A stretch of DNA of 64,000 bases from Phorcus lineatus (Eukaryota; Mollusca; Gastropoda; Trochida; Trochidae). Position 1 is the first letter of the stretch. Each line of letters opens with the position of its first letter. Of the stretch, positions 55,601 through 60,808 are shown piece after piece. The stretch covers positions 23,172,839-23,236,838 of the forward strand of contig OV121091.1 of NCBI GenBank assembly GCA_921293015.1. Reading direction: 5' to 3'. The position numbers and the translations under genes were made by a program. The notes under the pieces were generated by a model that saw only the letters and a program-made list of their open reading frames with translations, did no database searches and had not been told where the DNA came from.

Positions 55601-58600
55601 ACTGATAATGACCATATACAACCCAGATCTCACATGCAAACATATAATCTGATGTGAATTTTAGAAAATATGGTTTATGTGATTTTAAGTAATGAAATTA
55701 CACCAGTTCAGAGACCTTTTATTATCTCCAGGCACCAAAAGTAAATTGCCATTTAAGTTATTTTTATTTGATTTTGATTGTGATTCACATATTTTTAAAA
55801 TGATAATTCACAATACAATAACAATCTTTGATGTTATTCCAAATAACAAGGAAAAGCTTATCTGATTATACAATGATTCTGAGGGTGTGAAATCAAATGT
55901 TGCAAAAGACTTGCCCTTAAAAAGAATTATTACTATTTCAGAAATTGTGATCCAAAATATAACAATGTAACATTTGTTTATTAACTAATATCCATGTTTT
56001 TCAAAAAAACTATAACCAAACTCACAAATGTTATCGTAGTCGACGACTGGGATAGGTTCACGTGTGACCACAAGCTCGGACTCGGGTCCTGGTGCACTGA
56101 CACCAAACATGTTCTCTGCAAGAATGCGGAACTTGAACTCTCCATGGTCAGCCAGGCACTCAATGGTTGCTGTTGGTTCAGACGCAGTTATGGCGTGCCT
56201 CCAGATTGCTGTCTGCATGTCGCATTTCTCTACAATGTAGCCTGTAACTGGTGAGCCGCCATCTTCTTTGGGTGGAGTCCAGGTCATGGTGACCGAGTGC
56301 TTGTCAATGCTGGTGATCTCAGGCTTGCCAGGTCTGTCAGGTCGATCTGAAGTTATACATGGGTTTGTTAACTCCATAAGAGATTATGATGATTAGGGTA
56401 ATGTTCATCAAAGATCTAAGAAATATGAATGAGATATCCCTAGTTCCTTTTTATAACAACAACCACTGACGGAGCCTTCTTGTCGGAATCATGTGCATTG
56501 AAAGGTTAACTTGACCAGCAGAATCCAATAAACATGTATCAAAGATTGCAGCAACTGTAAATTCTATTGTTTTTTTTATATCTGACAAAAGGCTTTAAGC
56601 AAATAGATATAAACCATTACAATCAACCAAATCAATGTATTCAACCTTTGATTCAACTTTTCCCCTAATGCTTTAGTTGTAACAGTTATTGGCAAAACTT
56701 TACTTTATTTCAAAACTTGTGACGTTTGTAGCTACTCTATTTCTTAATAAGAAGGTAGTGTCAGTAAGTAATGGCTCTCATTAACATCTGGTAACTACAC
56801 TTGGTAAAACAGCTTTGTCAAACTGAATCATCCAAAAAGTACATTGGAATGTTGATAATAAACTATCTAGGTGACATATTTTACAATCAAACAAAGACTC
56901 AATAAAATCTATTGGTAAAAACCTTTGCCCTGGAAATAGGAAGACTTGTATACAATGGTTAATGCAATGTACAAGAGCCCCTGCTAACACCTACCAACAA
57001 CCACAATGGGTACAGCAGCCTTGTCAGAGCCCAGCTTGTTCTTGACCTCCAGTGTGTATTCTCCTTCATCCTTCTTGCCTGCATCTTGTACTACAATCGT
57101 TGAGTGAGTGGGTGTTGTCGTCAACTGCACATGGAAACCTGCCTCAACCTCCTTCCCATTCTTACACCAGGTGGCGCTAGGAGCAGGAACACCAGAGATC
57201 GGAACACGGAGCTTGAGGGAGTCACCGCTGAGGATTGTCAAACCTTCGGCGTATCTTGGTGGCAGGTCGATCTTAGCAGGAGCTGAAGTTGTAAAGTGTA
57301 TATTGAAGGGAGGGCCCAACAAGGATAGATTGCTGTTAGTTAACCTACTAGTGACCGGTTTCATCCACTAGATTGGGACTGAACAGACTGACGGCTTTGG
57401 CATCAGTCACTTTGCCGACATCAAAACATGTCAAACCTGTCGCTTTGCATTTCAACTCAATAAATCATGGCAAGAATGATCTGAAACCACTGCTAGGCCC
57501 CGTGCCCTAGCACTCAGATGGATATTTACGCTCCATACCTTCCAACCGCAAGGTCTCAATGATAAGATTGTAGGCTGAAGTATCCACTTTGGTCCTTTTA
57601 TTTGAAGTTTGTAAAGAATATTTCCTTCAGTTTCAATAAGTTGTCTAATGCTATCCCTTGACACCCAATCTGACCACAGTGATAATTCATAATATTGTGG
57701 ACTCTCTGATAGAATGTGAATATTAAGATTAAAAACTTAACAAACAATTTATTCAATGAACCATTTGTTAATCCCCAAAATTTATCATCATATATTTATC
57801 ATATACTTATTCTATAAAAAAGGGCCTTGTGCTAAGGAAGTCATAAAGCAATTTCAACAAAAATCTCTTTTTGTCTCATAATAAATTGCACAAGATTTCC
57901 CCAAAAGAACATAAATAAAAAAGGTATATTAAAGAACAACTCACCAAGGACACTAAGCCTTGCCCTAATGGAGATGGTTCCATACTTGTTCTTGGCCTGA
58001 CACTCAATGTCGCCTGCATCCTTAAGCTCAACGTCCCGGATAGCCAAAGTGTATGTGATGTCGTCAGACTCCAGCTTGTATCTGCGTACTCCGAACACTT
58101 CGGTGTAGTCCTTGTACCTACAGCAGGGAAAACACTCACATGAACTCTTCCCCTACTAATCTATTTCAAAATTCACCTGTACCAATTTTCATTGTTTTGA
58201 ATTCATTGTTTATCAAACTCTCAATGCTTTTGAGCGACATGGACTATTGACAAGTGCTACCAAAAATATTTCCATGATATGAAGGATGATGATCCAAAGC
58301 CGAGATGTCATTGTCAATATGCATGGCTGAGAATTTGATCTTACTCACCAAGTTATTTCAGGTGCCGGAATGCCAGTGACGTCACAGACAAATCTAGCCT
58401 CGTCACCTACGGCAACCTCAAGATCTTCAAACTCTTTCACAAACTTGGGAGCCTCAGTCACTGTAGAGTTGAAACAGAATAAACAAATATAGGAATGCAC
58501 ATCTGAAAGAATAAACTTATGAAACTTGTCTTTGATAAGATTTTACTTATGAAAGAGGAGGAACTATCCCCAATGAAGGACATCTTCAACAAAAGCATTA

Positions 58601-60649
58601 CTTGAGGAGGAAAGAAAATTGAGATGACATATTTTCAGAAAGGAAGAATTCATATAGATCAAAAGTATGAAATAATTTAAAGCTTTAAAATCCTAAAGGA
58701 AAATATTTACTAAACACAAGTGGATATCACCAGAGGTCAGATTTCATAGGTTATTGTATCTAGCACCTCTTTCCTCAAGGTTGTATTTTAGACCTGGGTT
58801 GTTTCATAGTCCTGGGTTATACTCTGGATTGCCTCTCATACAGCATTAACTATATCAAACTCTCCGTCCATATTAGAGGAATGATAGATAATAAAGCAAG
58901 TAACCACCCTCACCAATGGTTTCTCTGCAGACAACAGCAGCAGAAGGTGGAGAAGGTGCACTCAGACCAATTGCATTCTGGGCCTTGATGCGGAACTCAT
59001 ATGAGCATCCCGGATGGAGTCCAAGGACTCTGTGTTTGGTGTCCGGGATGGGGTCCTTATTGACCGGCAACCAGGAACGACCGGTCACGTCCAACCTCTC
59101 GATCATGTAGCCAGTTACCGGCGAGCCTCCATCTGACTCGGGTGGTTGCCATGTCAACTCGACATGATGAGGTCCAACCTCCAAGACCTCGGGAGAGTCT
59201 GGGGGTGAACTTGGAGGTTCTGGAAACGTAGCTAATTTGGTTAATTTACGCTTTATTTTGATAGTTAAGAAGTTCTGTTATTGTAAAACATAAACACAAG
59301 AACATGCAACCCCATGCATTAAGGCTGAAACATAAAACAGTTATTAATTATCATTTCAAGTATAAAACTAAATAATAAGCAATAAGATTAATCAGGTATA
59401 AACATAGACTATCTACATATAGCATTCGATGCTTTGTTACGAACTAAATACGATATTCAAACTGGATACAAAACACCATTTGATGTAATACCATTTAGAT
59501 TTTTCTTTCATGTCACATGTACATGAAATTGCAAAAAAGATATTTAAAAAAAAAAGATCTGCGGTGACGTAAACCAGCTGAATTTCCATACTTGACATTT
59601 TGTCTATCTACATACAAGTAGGACAGTGCAATACATAGGACAAAAGCAAGGCGGAGCTAGGTACAAATAAACACCCATAAATACAAGCATAACTAAAAGT
59701 AGTTTAAGGCTGACGGCAAGGAAAGGTCAGGGTCAAACCAAGGAAAGGTCAAGATCAAGCAAAAGGAAATGTCAAGGTCAAACTGAGGAAAGGTCAAGGG
59801 TCACATATTCACACTGCTGTCATTCATCACAAAGTTCACACAAGAAGTGTCATTCTGTTCTTGCATTCAAAGAAAAAGGCAAAAAAATAACACAACAACT
59901 ATTTACTGACATGCTTTATTTTTCATTTTCTCAAGGCCTTGTTTCCATTTTAAATCTGAAAACAACTCAAGGAATACAAATTAAATATCGTGCATATTAT
60001 CAAATAAACAACATGCCAAAATGGATTAAAACATTAAGAGGGTCATTGAAAACGTTAAGGAAGAAATAAATAGAAAAGCAAACTAAAAAAATTACTAAAA
60101 CTAAACATTTAAAGCTTTTAATTGTGCATGAGAATAACTTTACTAAAATATATTTCCAAGTTACTTATATCATGGATTACATCTTTAAAGAATAACATTA
60201 CTAATAAATACAAAACACAAAATAGCATTATCAAGTATGAATATGCAAACATTATATTTGATGCATTCAATGGGCTACAAATGTTTTGTTACATTGAATA
60301 CACTTTATCTAAAGTAATACAAAAGATGCACAAGATTAAAGGCACTGCCTACCTTTCTTTGCCTTCAGTTCCACCGGGTGTCGGAGCTCCACAGGGGGAC
60401 CGACTCCAGCCGGGTTTTCTGCGGTCACACGGAAGAAGAATGATTGGTTCTGCGGCAGGCCAATGATGTCTCTGGAGAGAGTTTTACCGGGCACGTGAGC
60501 CACACGATCCCATTGGTCAGAGCCTGCGGCTCTCTTCTCAAGGATGTAGCCAGTGATGGTGTCATCATCCTCAGGGCGTGTCCACACCAGGGTCAGGGAA
60601 TCTTTGTCGATGTTCTCCGCGCGAAGAGACGCAGGGGCCTCGGGCGGGG
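16600..60649 (-). CDS. Titin/twitchin-family giant muscle kinase, 39 exons traced, open at both ends
   Basis: Sarcomeric scaffold and Ser/Thr kinase of the titin/twitchin/TTN-1 class, expected on thick filaments or the M-band. The spliced 2,050 codons encode FN3 (residues about 1-99), FN3 (100-201), Ig (201-296), Ig (297-392), FN3 (393-490), a linker, kinase (about 517-776), a 72-residue tail (777-849), Ig1-Ig6 (850-1513), linkers, a half Ig plus Ig7 (1543-1711), Ig8 (1724-1822), Ig9 (1823-1932), Ig10 (1940-2034) and a Ser-rich linker. All intron phases agree from exon to exon and the total is a multiple of three, which strongly supports the chain. The FN3-FN3-Ig-Ig-FN3-kinase-Ig order is the family signature. 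The true start lies beyond 64 kb and no stop was found, so the gene continues downstream of 16.6 kb. At least ten post-kinase Igs favour a titin/TTN-1-type gene over a five-Ig twitchin; the orthologue name stays open, so no symbol is given. Confidence 0.93.
16690..17215. repeat. Degenerate GATG/GGATGGTTGAT minisatellite
   Basis: About 520 bp of imperfect repeats of ATGGATGG, TTGATGG and GGTGGATG. On the minus strand it produces three overlapping open frames of P/S/H/I-rich low-complexity peptide (repeats like PSIHPF), which are repeat artefacts. It sits in the intron directly before exon 39. Confidence 0.85.
17704..17842 (-). CDS. Exon 38: second half of Ig10
   Basis: 139 nt, phase 0 in, phase 1 out. 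DFQMSMIGATCKLCITEVYP, then EDEGKYVCKAVSSLGETTTS and VFVEG. Acceptor TTCTCCTTAG, donor GAAG|GTAGGG. Confidence 0.92.
18936..19080 (-). CDS. Exon 37: first half of Ig10
   Basis: 145 nt, phase 2 in, phase 0 out. MKKPKFVKTLSDVSCKDGD, TVTLECQVRGEPRPQITWL, RDGEEIPDTM. Donor ATG|GTACTC is the weakest in the chain, but it is fixed by the phase and content of exon 38. Confidence 0.91.
19450..19471 (-). CDS. Exon 36: 22-nt micro-exon
   Basis: 22 nt, phase 1 in, phase 2 out, encoding EADMED with split codons at both ends. It is required to restore phase between exons 35 (phase 1 out) and 37 (phase 2 in). Acceptor TTTAATTTTCAG, donor ATGA|GTAAGT. Confidence 0.8.
21244..21403 (-). CDS. Exon 35: second half of Ig9
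   Basis: 160 nt, phase 0 in, phase 1 out. VNKSSQAVPTSDPNGTQNLE, then SNFGTYTCVAKMADKT and DTKLTLEG. Confidence 0.92.
22154..22359. repeat. Tandem triplication of the exon 34 5' splice site (unit about 98 bp)
   Basis: Two intronic units of 98 and 99 bp each repeat 'aactcaccttctt' and the segment after it ('tatactatgagt...aggaaagcctgacccca'). The third occurrence is the real donor at 22358-22359. The spare donors (plus-strand 'ac' at 22259-22260 and 22161-22162) keep AAGAAG... GTGAGTT. Using the nearer spare donor would add 99 nt with an in-frame TAG. Confidence 0.88.
22360..22529 (-). CDS. Exon 34: basic linker and first half of Ig9
   Basis: 170 nt, phase 1 in, phase 0 out. A linker ATATTESAKKKEEKIAKK leads to FTTDLPPQMSASKGDSVTLT, CEVGEGVKEVHWEHNGKK. 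Its donor AAGAAG|GTGAGTT is repeated twice more downstream at a spacing of about 98 bp. Confidence 0.92.
23215..23415. other. GC-rich island with short hairpins in an AT-rich intron
   Basis: Contains 'gggccttatggccc' (perfect short hairpin), 'gtccctaggac'-type palindromes and 'ggcgccaatagcccc'. No exon features are seen. It may be a decayed interspersed repeat. Confidence 0.35.
23646..23818 (-). CDS. Exon 33: second half of Ig8
   Basis: 173 nt, phase 2 in, phase 1 out. MKDGQSVTPNDCLRIVSEGN, then KSDEGQYVATATSEAGTRS and ARLSIQG. The F-strand Cys is Ala (YVATA). Confidence 0.92.
24068..24217. mobile_element. Foldback element with Penelope-like/hammerhead-like core
   Basis: Bounded by near-perfect inverted ends (gaagacaatgatatat at 24068-24083; reverse complement at 24201-24217). 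It holds a nested perfect 16-bp inverted repeat (ataccgttatcaagca at 24135-24150 versus 24187-24202) and a 7-bp-stem hairpin at 24121-24140. On the minus strand the core reads TTGATAAC-stem-GAAACGTCG, resembling the CUGAUGA...GAAA hammerhead layout known from Penelope-like retroelements, followed by AAAGAAGTTGT. It is non-autonomous, with no ORF. Confidence 0.6.
24736..24859 (-). CDS. Exon 32: first half of Ig8
   Basis: 124 nt, phase 1 in, phase 2 out. DKSGKEAPTFTATPSDLTLP, AVFECTVAGVPAPTVSW with the Trp codon split. High GC and CpG content compared with the flanking intron. Confidence 0.92.
25478..25513 (-). CDS. Exon 31: 36-nt Ser/Thr-rich linker micro-exon
   Basis: 36 nt, phase 1-1. Encodes DSEDSKASTSIP. 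Acceptor TTCTCTCTACAG is strong; donor CCTG|GTATGG. Symmetric, hence possibly optional. It separates Ig7 from Ig8. Confidence 0.72.
26153..26293 (-). CDS. Exon 30: second half of Ig7
   Basis: 141 nt, phase 1-1. DKYEIFFEKGFHNLEIYDT, then VVSDSGVYKCVAVNSLGYAE and CDVTIEG. Ends in a normal donor GAAG|GTAAAT. Confidence 0.92.
26449..26814 (-). CDS. Exon 29: half Ig, acidic linker and start of Ig7
   Basis: 366 nt, phase 1-1, the longest exon traced. It opens like an Ig (PFFIKHLPPRIDVIEG, VQLDCILRDG) but instead of a C strand runs into an acidic linker (YSDEDADEAKKGLEEEG) and a Gly/Ser-rich stretch. A second Ig then begins with PPVFQTKLKDVRAP and AAEIKWVKDGKEIKSGG, completed by exon 30. The first Ig is therefore truncated after its B strand, with no frameshift. 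Confidence 0.92.
27775..27798 (-). CDS. Exon 28: 24-nt micro-exon
   Basis: 24 nt, phase 1-1, encoding DDGTRRSQ. The acceptor follows a strong pyrimidine tract (CTATCTTTTTCTCAG) and the donor is CAAG|GTATTT. Symmetric, so it is a plausible cassette micro-exon; exon 27 can also splice straight to exon 29 in frame. Confidence 0.68.
28061..28122 (-). CDS. Exon 27: inter-domain linker
   Basis: 62 nt, phase 2 in, phase 1 out. Encodes DEITEPVYTPRDRVPVEMKR, with no Ig features. The phases fit exons 26 and 28, and acceptor and donor (AGAG|GTGAGT) are good. Confidence 0.82.
28446..28641 (-). CDS. Exon 26: second half of Ig6
   Basis: 196 nt, phase 1 in, phase 2 out. VSWHKGVRELTYGERHRI, then TMTRDAGEYIVRATNVFGS and SCIVKVKERDLDS. 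The F-strand Cys is Val (EYIV), so the disulfide cannot form, although the B-strand Cys is present in exon 25. Confidence 0.91.
28897..29097 (-). CDS. Exon 25: linker and first half of Ig6
   Basis: 201 nt, phase 1-1. A linker KTPPAPSQKTLLRLGYGPDK leads to HISVPGKPPYFSIMLPREVE, then GQKLRLDCATEGFPTP. The next exon supplies VSW. Acceptor TGAAATCACAG, donor GTTG|GTAGGTGG. Confidence 0.91.
29430..29605 (-). CDS. Exon 24: second half of Ig5
   Basis: 176 nt, phase 2 in, phase 1 out. Completes Trp, then QKDVREVFNTSRIYTESDED, RKARPSDSGLYVCVAHSAAG and a Cys-rich end RCKCSGSLRVLG. Confidence 0.92.
29948..30083 (-). CDS. Exon 23: linker and first half of Ig5
   Basis: 136 nt, phase 1 in, phase 2 out. 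QDRLSPVKDERPIFLNPLGD, then CIREGEDAVFECTATGKPAP and QFKW with the Trp codon split by the intron. Confidence 0.92.
30529..30652 (-). CDS. Exon 22: last third of Ig4
   Basis: 124 nt, phase 0 in, phase 1 out. Reads NNYGLLSLEILRTSTTDSG, then CYTCEATNSEGTITC and SLDVQ. The F strand has CYTC, giving an extra Cys. Acceptor TTATTGCCACAG, donor CAAA|GTGAGTG. Confidence 0.91.
30917..31149 (-). CDS. Exon 21: linker and first two thirds of Ig4
   Basis: 233 nt, phase 1 in, phase 0 out. A polar linker (SDIGITKDDGTQLDSAPSK) precedes PEFTVKLRNKSVQENN, LACSVTGIPDPRIKWYKDG and QSRYTIM. The donor ATG|GTTAGTAG is weaker than most in this gene. Confidence 0.9.
31614..31916 (-). CDS. Exon 20: complete Ig3
   Basis: 303 nt, phase 1-1. 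Contains ESVPDGSKKPYFTEFLEPMS, LRCVVKGTPIPSVEWYKDR and the F strand DDSGAYMCRAVNEAGST, ending RIRVQ. A canonical I-set domain with both Cys and the core Trp. Acceptor TATTGTACAG, donor CAGA|GTAAGTAG. Confidence 0.94.
32380..32533. repeat. 56-bp tandem triplication at the exon 19 5' splice site
   Basis: The unit 'ctatttaccaaggattcaaac...gcaaaggtaaaatat' occurs twice at exact 56-bp spacing and a third time fused to the genuine exon end ('ctatttaccgaggac'), with a partial further copy at 32380-32410. Each copy preserves a GTAAATAG donor. Confidence 0.88.
32534..32737 (-). CDS. Exon 19: remainder of Ig2
   Basis: 204 nt, phase 1-1. Reads VRCHPAPSVEFYHGEDKVS, then YTLRVKDLRAEDAGEWRC and LASNPAGQTW, ending DLRVLG. 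The C-strand Trp is Phe (SVEFY) and the F-strand Tyr is Trp (EWRC), so the core is atypical. The donor lies beside a 56-bp tandem triplication of itself. Confidence 0.92.
33028..33156 (-). CDS. Exon 18: basic linker and first strands of Ig2
   Basis: 129 nt, phase 1-1. A highly basic linker VRHRRKKKEEAKKKDVDVV precedes PEFTLPLIDQVAQVGD and IEMSVT. A basic linker followed by PEFTLPL also sits between the first two post-kinase Igs of titin (from memory), which supports the titin-class reading. The B-strand Cys is missing. Confidence 0.92.
33273..33340 (+). repeat. SINE-like interspersed repeat fragment
   Basis: 'gagtgaatgagttt...cgtcgcttgggcaatatttcagc...gcggcg' resembles a short repeat family I know from gastropod sequences. 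Related fragments lie at about 50.9 and 60.7 kb in the same window. Confidence 0.6.
34133..34305 (-). CDS. Exon 17: second half of Ig1
   Basis: 173 nt, phase 2 in, phase 1 out. Starts G|TTG, completing Trp, then LRDGEEIEPSPRHKATYKDG and the F strand DSGTYTCRGTNSFGD, ending LKVEG. It fits exon 16 in phase and domain structure, so the 13.3-kb gap is a true intron for the kinase-containing transcript. Confidence 0.93.
35595..35755 (-). mobile_element. tRNA-derived SINE
   Basis: Read on the minus strand: an A-box-like TGGTGCAATTGTTAGCACGC, then CTGGCCTTTGACTAC, a B-box GGTTTGAATTC (35692-35702), then a body with GTGTTGTGTCC and CACCCAGCTG ending near GGTACC. This head-plus-body order is typical of tRNA-derived metazoan SINEs. 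It lies in the 13.3-kb intron in the sense orientation of the host gene. The boxes have diverged from consensus, so it is probably an old copy. Confidence 0.72.
37629..38335 (-). CDS. Candidate alternative exon: acidic E/V-rich ORF
   Basis: Open for 243 codons from ATG 38335 (context AACCATGA) to a stop at 37604, in the same 13.3-kb intron. N-terminal part: a Cys/His patch (NHKCPSKDCPFHDSD), a basic TKGPKRKIRTTW segment, then a long Glu/Val/Thr-rich region (VEENTEVFDVDNIKED; TEVQQTFTADLVQEQVKTET) that looks disordered or weakly coiled. The end shown is the donor AG|GTTTGT; an alternative TG|GTAGTA ends at 37608. Both are phase 2, as exon 17 needs. A possible acceptor (CTTAACCAG) before the ATG would make a phase-1 start, so it could instead replace exon 16 after exon 15. 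The composition is clearly coding-like and GC-richer than the surroundings. Confidence 0.55.
42953..43045. repeat. 43-bp tandem duplication
   Basis: Two copies of 'tgtgaactacc...ccagatag(a/g)tatacaac', 43 bp apart, with small differences. Non-coding. Confidence 0.75.
44484..45160 (-). CDS. Candidate alternative first exon: long ORF with RGQSVDRH repeats
   Basis: A 225-codon open frame beginning at ATG 45160 in a strong start context (AGAAGGATGG) inside the 13.3-kb intron that splits Ig1. It is polar and Ser/Arg/His-rich with a spaced repeat: RGQSVDRH, RGQSVDHH, RGQSVDRH and a degenerate RGSSFD, roughly 23-29 residues apart. The end shown is the donor TTCAG|GTATTG; a second donor AAAG|GTATTG gives an end at 44469. 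Both are phase 2, matching exon 17. No known domain is recognised. If used as an internal exon after exon 16 it would create TG|A, a stop, so an alternative first exon fits better. It could also be a chance ORF or part of an unrelated nested gene. Confidence 0.42.
47634..47751 (-). CDS. Exon 16: first half of Ig1 after the kinase
   Basis: 118 nt, phase 1 in, phase 2 out. Reads LPEHAPLVYEELSDVTGYEG, B-strand Cys in TQLACKIIGKP, ending PAEITW with the Trp codon split TG|G. The following intron is 13.3 kb, by far the largest traced, and contains two candidate alternative first exons. Confidence 0.92.
48788..48890 (-). CDS. Exon 15: end of the regulatory tail
   Basis: 103 nt, phase 0 in, phase 1 out. 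Reads EDELDILPIGRLSRDSAIF then RKEGEIGILARKLVMG. The IGRLSRDSAIFRK stretch resembles the corresponding post-kinase segments of twitchin and titin (from memory of the families). It leads into Ig1. Confidence 0.9.
49304..49384 (-). CDS. Exon 14: basic regulatory-tail exon
   Basis: 81 nt, phase 0-0, 27 residues, strongly basic: GSAEKKLHGVKLSRQ then HKDYRDRKRHK. It occupies the position of the autoinhibitory C-terminal tail of twitchin/titin kinases, which folds back on the catalytic cleft. Whether it binds calmodulin or S100-type proteins cannot be judged from sequence alone. Confidence 0.88.
49941..50860. repeat. Satellite array, six units of about 155 bp
   Basis: Units begin 'gtcca(c/t)actgctacttca' at 49941, 50098, 50254, 50410, 50565 and 50719 (spacing 157, 156, 156, 155, 154) and each include 'cagcttaaagggat' and 'gctaaactgtgag'. 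The last unit ends in a partial 'ttgtccattgtctaagg'. It lies inside the exon 13-14 intron. The period is close to that of satellite families known in molluscs, but identity cannot be claimed. Confidence 0.92.
50893..50935 (+). repeat. SINE-like fragment, second copy
   Basis: 'aagtgagttggtgtttagc', then 'ccgcttgggcaatgtttca', directly after the 155-bp satellite array; shares the core 'cgcttgggcaat(a/g)tttca' with the 33.3-kb copy. Confidence 0.55.
51479..51511 (-). CDS. Exon 13: 33-nt tail exon after the kinase
   Basis: 33 nt, phase 0-0. Encodes PRPKPEGDETD, a proline/acidic segment directly after HPWLN. Acceptor TGCCTCCACAG and donor GAT|GTAAGTAG are strong. Being symmetric, it could be skipped without a frameshift, altering the regulatory tail. 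Confidence 0.8.
52473..52518 (-). CDS. Exon 12: end of the kinase domain
   Basis: 46 nt, phase 2 in, phase 0 out. Encodes QRMTIDEALAHPWLN, the R-x-T...HPW(L) motif closing the C-lobe of MLCK-like kinases. The donor AAC|GTAAGTG is strong. Confidence 0.92.
52998..53067. repeat. 43-bp-spaced duplication of the exon 11 3' end and donor
   Basis: 'aatgttgtactcacttcttgt' and following bases at 53041-53067 (the real exon end) recur at 52998-53024 as 'aatgttgtactgacttcttgt'. The copied donor reads GTCAGT instead of GTGAGT, so it is weakened. Confidence 0.85.
53055..53207 (-). CDS. Exon 11: kinase C-lobe
   Basis: 153 nt, phase 2-2. Continues LSGYSPFAGETDQETF, FDYDDEAWDPVSEEARDF and IDKLLVKDKK. The donor AAGAA|GTGAGT is followed 43 bp into the intron by a second, decayed copy of the same exon-end/donor sequence (see findings). 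Confidence 0.93.
53658..53857 (-). CDS. Exon 10: kinase DFG to APE segment
   Basis: 200 nt, phase 0 in, phase 2 out. Reads PENVMCVTKD, IIDFGLAQRL (intact Mg-binding DFG), activation segment KVLFGTAEFCAPEI with the APE motif, and TDMWSLGVVSYVL. In vertebrate titin DFG is EFG and the kinase is regarded as a pseudokinase or near-pseudokinase; here it appears catalytically competent. Confidence 0.95.
53907..54029. repeat. Three degenerate 50-bp repeats
   Basis: 'tatggaagacaatttctgta', 'tatggaggacaacttcttta' and 'taatggaggttaacttcttt' at 53907, 53957 and 54007. They share 'acaacttctttatt' with the foldback element at 24.1 kb, suggesting a related decayed retroelement. Located in the exon 9-10 intron. 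Confidence 0.65.
54189..54205. repeat. (GA)n microsatellite beside the exon 9 donor
   Basis: A GA run beginning 8 bp into the intron; on the transcript it is (UC)n, a possible polypyrimidine-binding site close to the 5' splice site. Confidence 0.8.
54213..54354 (-). CDS. Exon 9: kinase hinge to catalytic loop
   Basis: 142 nt, phase 2 in, phase 0 out. Starts LSGGELFDRL, the signature of the MLCK/twitchin/titin branch, then YMRQICEGVQHMHHNNVIH and the catalytic loop HLDLK, split from PEN by the next intron. HLD(L/I)K replaces HRDLK, as in related twitchin kinases; the catalytic Asp is present. A GA dinucleotide run borders the donor in the intron. Confidence 0.94.
54943..55143 (-). CDS. Exon 8: kinase N-lobe
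   Basis: 201 nt, phase 2-2. With exon 7 it forms the ATP-binding loop GRGAFGVVH. It then gives the catalytic Lys (NFAAKFIRC), the alpha-C Glu (VRHEIDMMNHLHH) and the hinge approach GEMVMILEL. These are the intact nucleotide-binding residues of an active Ser/Thr kinase. Confidence 0.94.
55481..55571 (-). CDS. Exon 7: kinase N-terminal linker and start of the kinase domain
   Basis: 91 nt, phase 1 in, phase 2 out. Encodes YDDEEFFGSPVDVNSIRGD and then ILSKYIICEELGR, the first strand leading into the Gly-rich loop. The donor reads GGCAG|GTGTGT. The linker corresponds to the N-terminal regulatory linker of twitchin-type kinases. Confidence 0.92.
56026..56346 (-). CDS. Exon 6: FN3 domain just before the kinase
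   Basis: 321 nt, phase 1-1. Begins RPDRPGKPEITSIDKHSVTM, then TWTPPKEDGGSPVTGYIVEK, FKFRILAENMFGVSAPG and TREPIPVVDYDNI. The last residues lead into the kinase N-terminal linker, whose Tyr/Asp-rich start (YDDEEFF) is completed by exon 7. In titin and twitchin an FN3 domain likewise sits immediately before the kinase. Confidence 0.93.
56995..57282 (-). CDS. Exon 5: complete Ig domain
   Basis: 288 nt, phase 1-1. Contains PAKIDLPPRYAEGLTILSGD, the C-strand block PSATWCKNGKEV and the F strand DEGEYTLEVKNKLGSDKA. The usual Cys is absent in both the B strand (LKLRVPISG) and the F strand (YTLEV). That Cys-less I-set type is common directly before the titin/twitchin kinase module. Confidence 0.92.
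57945..58117 (-). CDS. Exon 4: second half of the same Ig domain
   Basis: 173 nt, phase 2 in, phase 1 out. Completes the Trp codon, then reads YKDYTEVFGVRRYKLE and the F-strand block KDAGDIECQAKNKYG, ending RARLSVLG. The canonical Y-x-C of the F strand is replaced by I-x-C (DIEC). Confidence 0.92.
58349..58460 (-). CDS. Exon 3: first half of an Ig domain
   Basis: 112 nt, phase 1 in, phase 2 out. Reads TEAPKFVKEFEDLEVAVGD through the B-strand Cys (RFVCDVTG) to PAPEITW, with the C-strand Trp codon split TG|G by the intron. This Trp split recurs in several Ig domains of the gene. Exon 4 completes the I-set domain. Confidence 0.92.
58914..59219 (-). CDS. Exon 2: FN3 domain
   Basis: 306 nt, phase 1-1. 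Acceptor CGTTTCCAG, donor ATTG|GTGAGG. After a proline/serine-rich lead (PPSSPPDSPEVLEVG) come the FN3 motifs VELTWQPPESDGGSPVTGY, YEFRIKAQNAIGLS and a terminal VVCRETIG. One complete FN3 domain. Confidence 0.93.
59719..59804. repeat. Short tandem repeat carrying AGGTCA half-sites
   Basis: Four imperfect copies of a 20-24-bp unit 'aaggaaaggtcaaggtcaaa'. They contain repeated AGGTCA and TCAAGGTCA, the half-site and extended half-site of nuclear receptors. Located in the exon 1-2 intron. Confidence 0.65.
60353..60649 (-). CDS. Exon 1 of window: FN3 domain
   Basis: 297 nt, phase 1 in and out, so a symmetric one-domain exon. The acceptor follows a pyrimidine-rich tract ending CACACAG and the donor reads AAAG|GTAGGC. 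The protein opens PPEAPASL and carries the FN3 hallmarks LVWTRPEDD, ITGYILEKR and FFFRVTAENPAGVG. In this family FN3 domains bind the thick filament. The upstream exon lies outside the window, at least 3.3 kb away. Confidence 0.93.
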
Positions 60650-60721
60650 CTGTGTGGAGGAAAGCAGAATAAGGGTTAACTTCCAATTCAAATGATAGAA
60701 GGGCAAAGGAGTGTTTTTTCA

Positions 60722-60768
60722 AGTGAGTGTGTTATTGTTAGGTCTGCTTGGGCAATGTTTCAGATCAG
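60722..60768 (+). repeat. SINE-like fragment, third copy
   Basis: 'agtgagtgtgttattgttag', then 'ctgcttgggcaatgtttca', 70 bp upstream (minus sense) of exon 1 and next to the 96-nt hairpin. Confidence 0.55.
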
Positions 60769-60808
60769 TCTGATTAAAATCAATTGTGTTGGGAGGAAAA
60801 ATTAAAAA

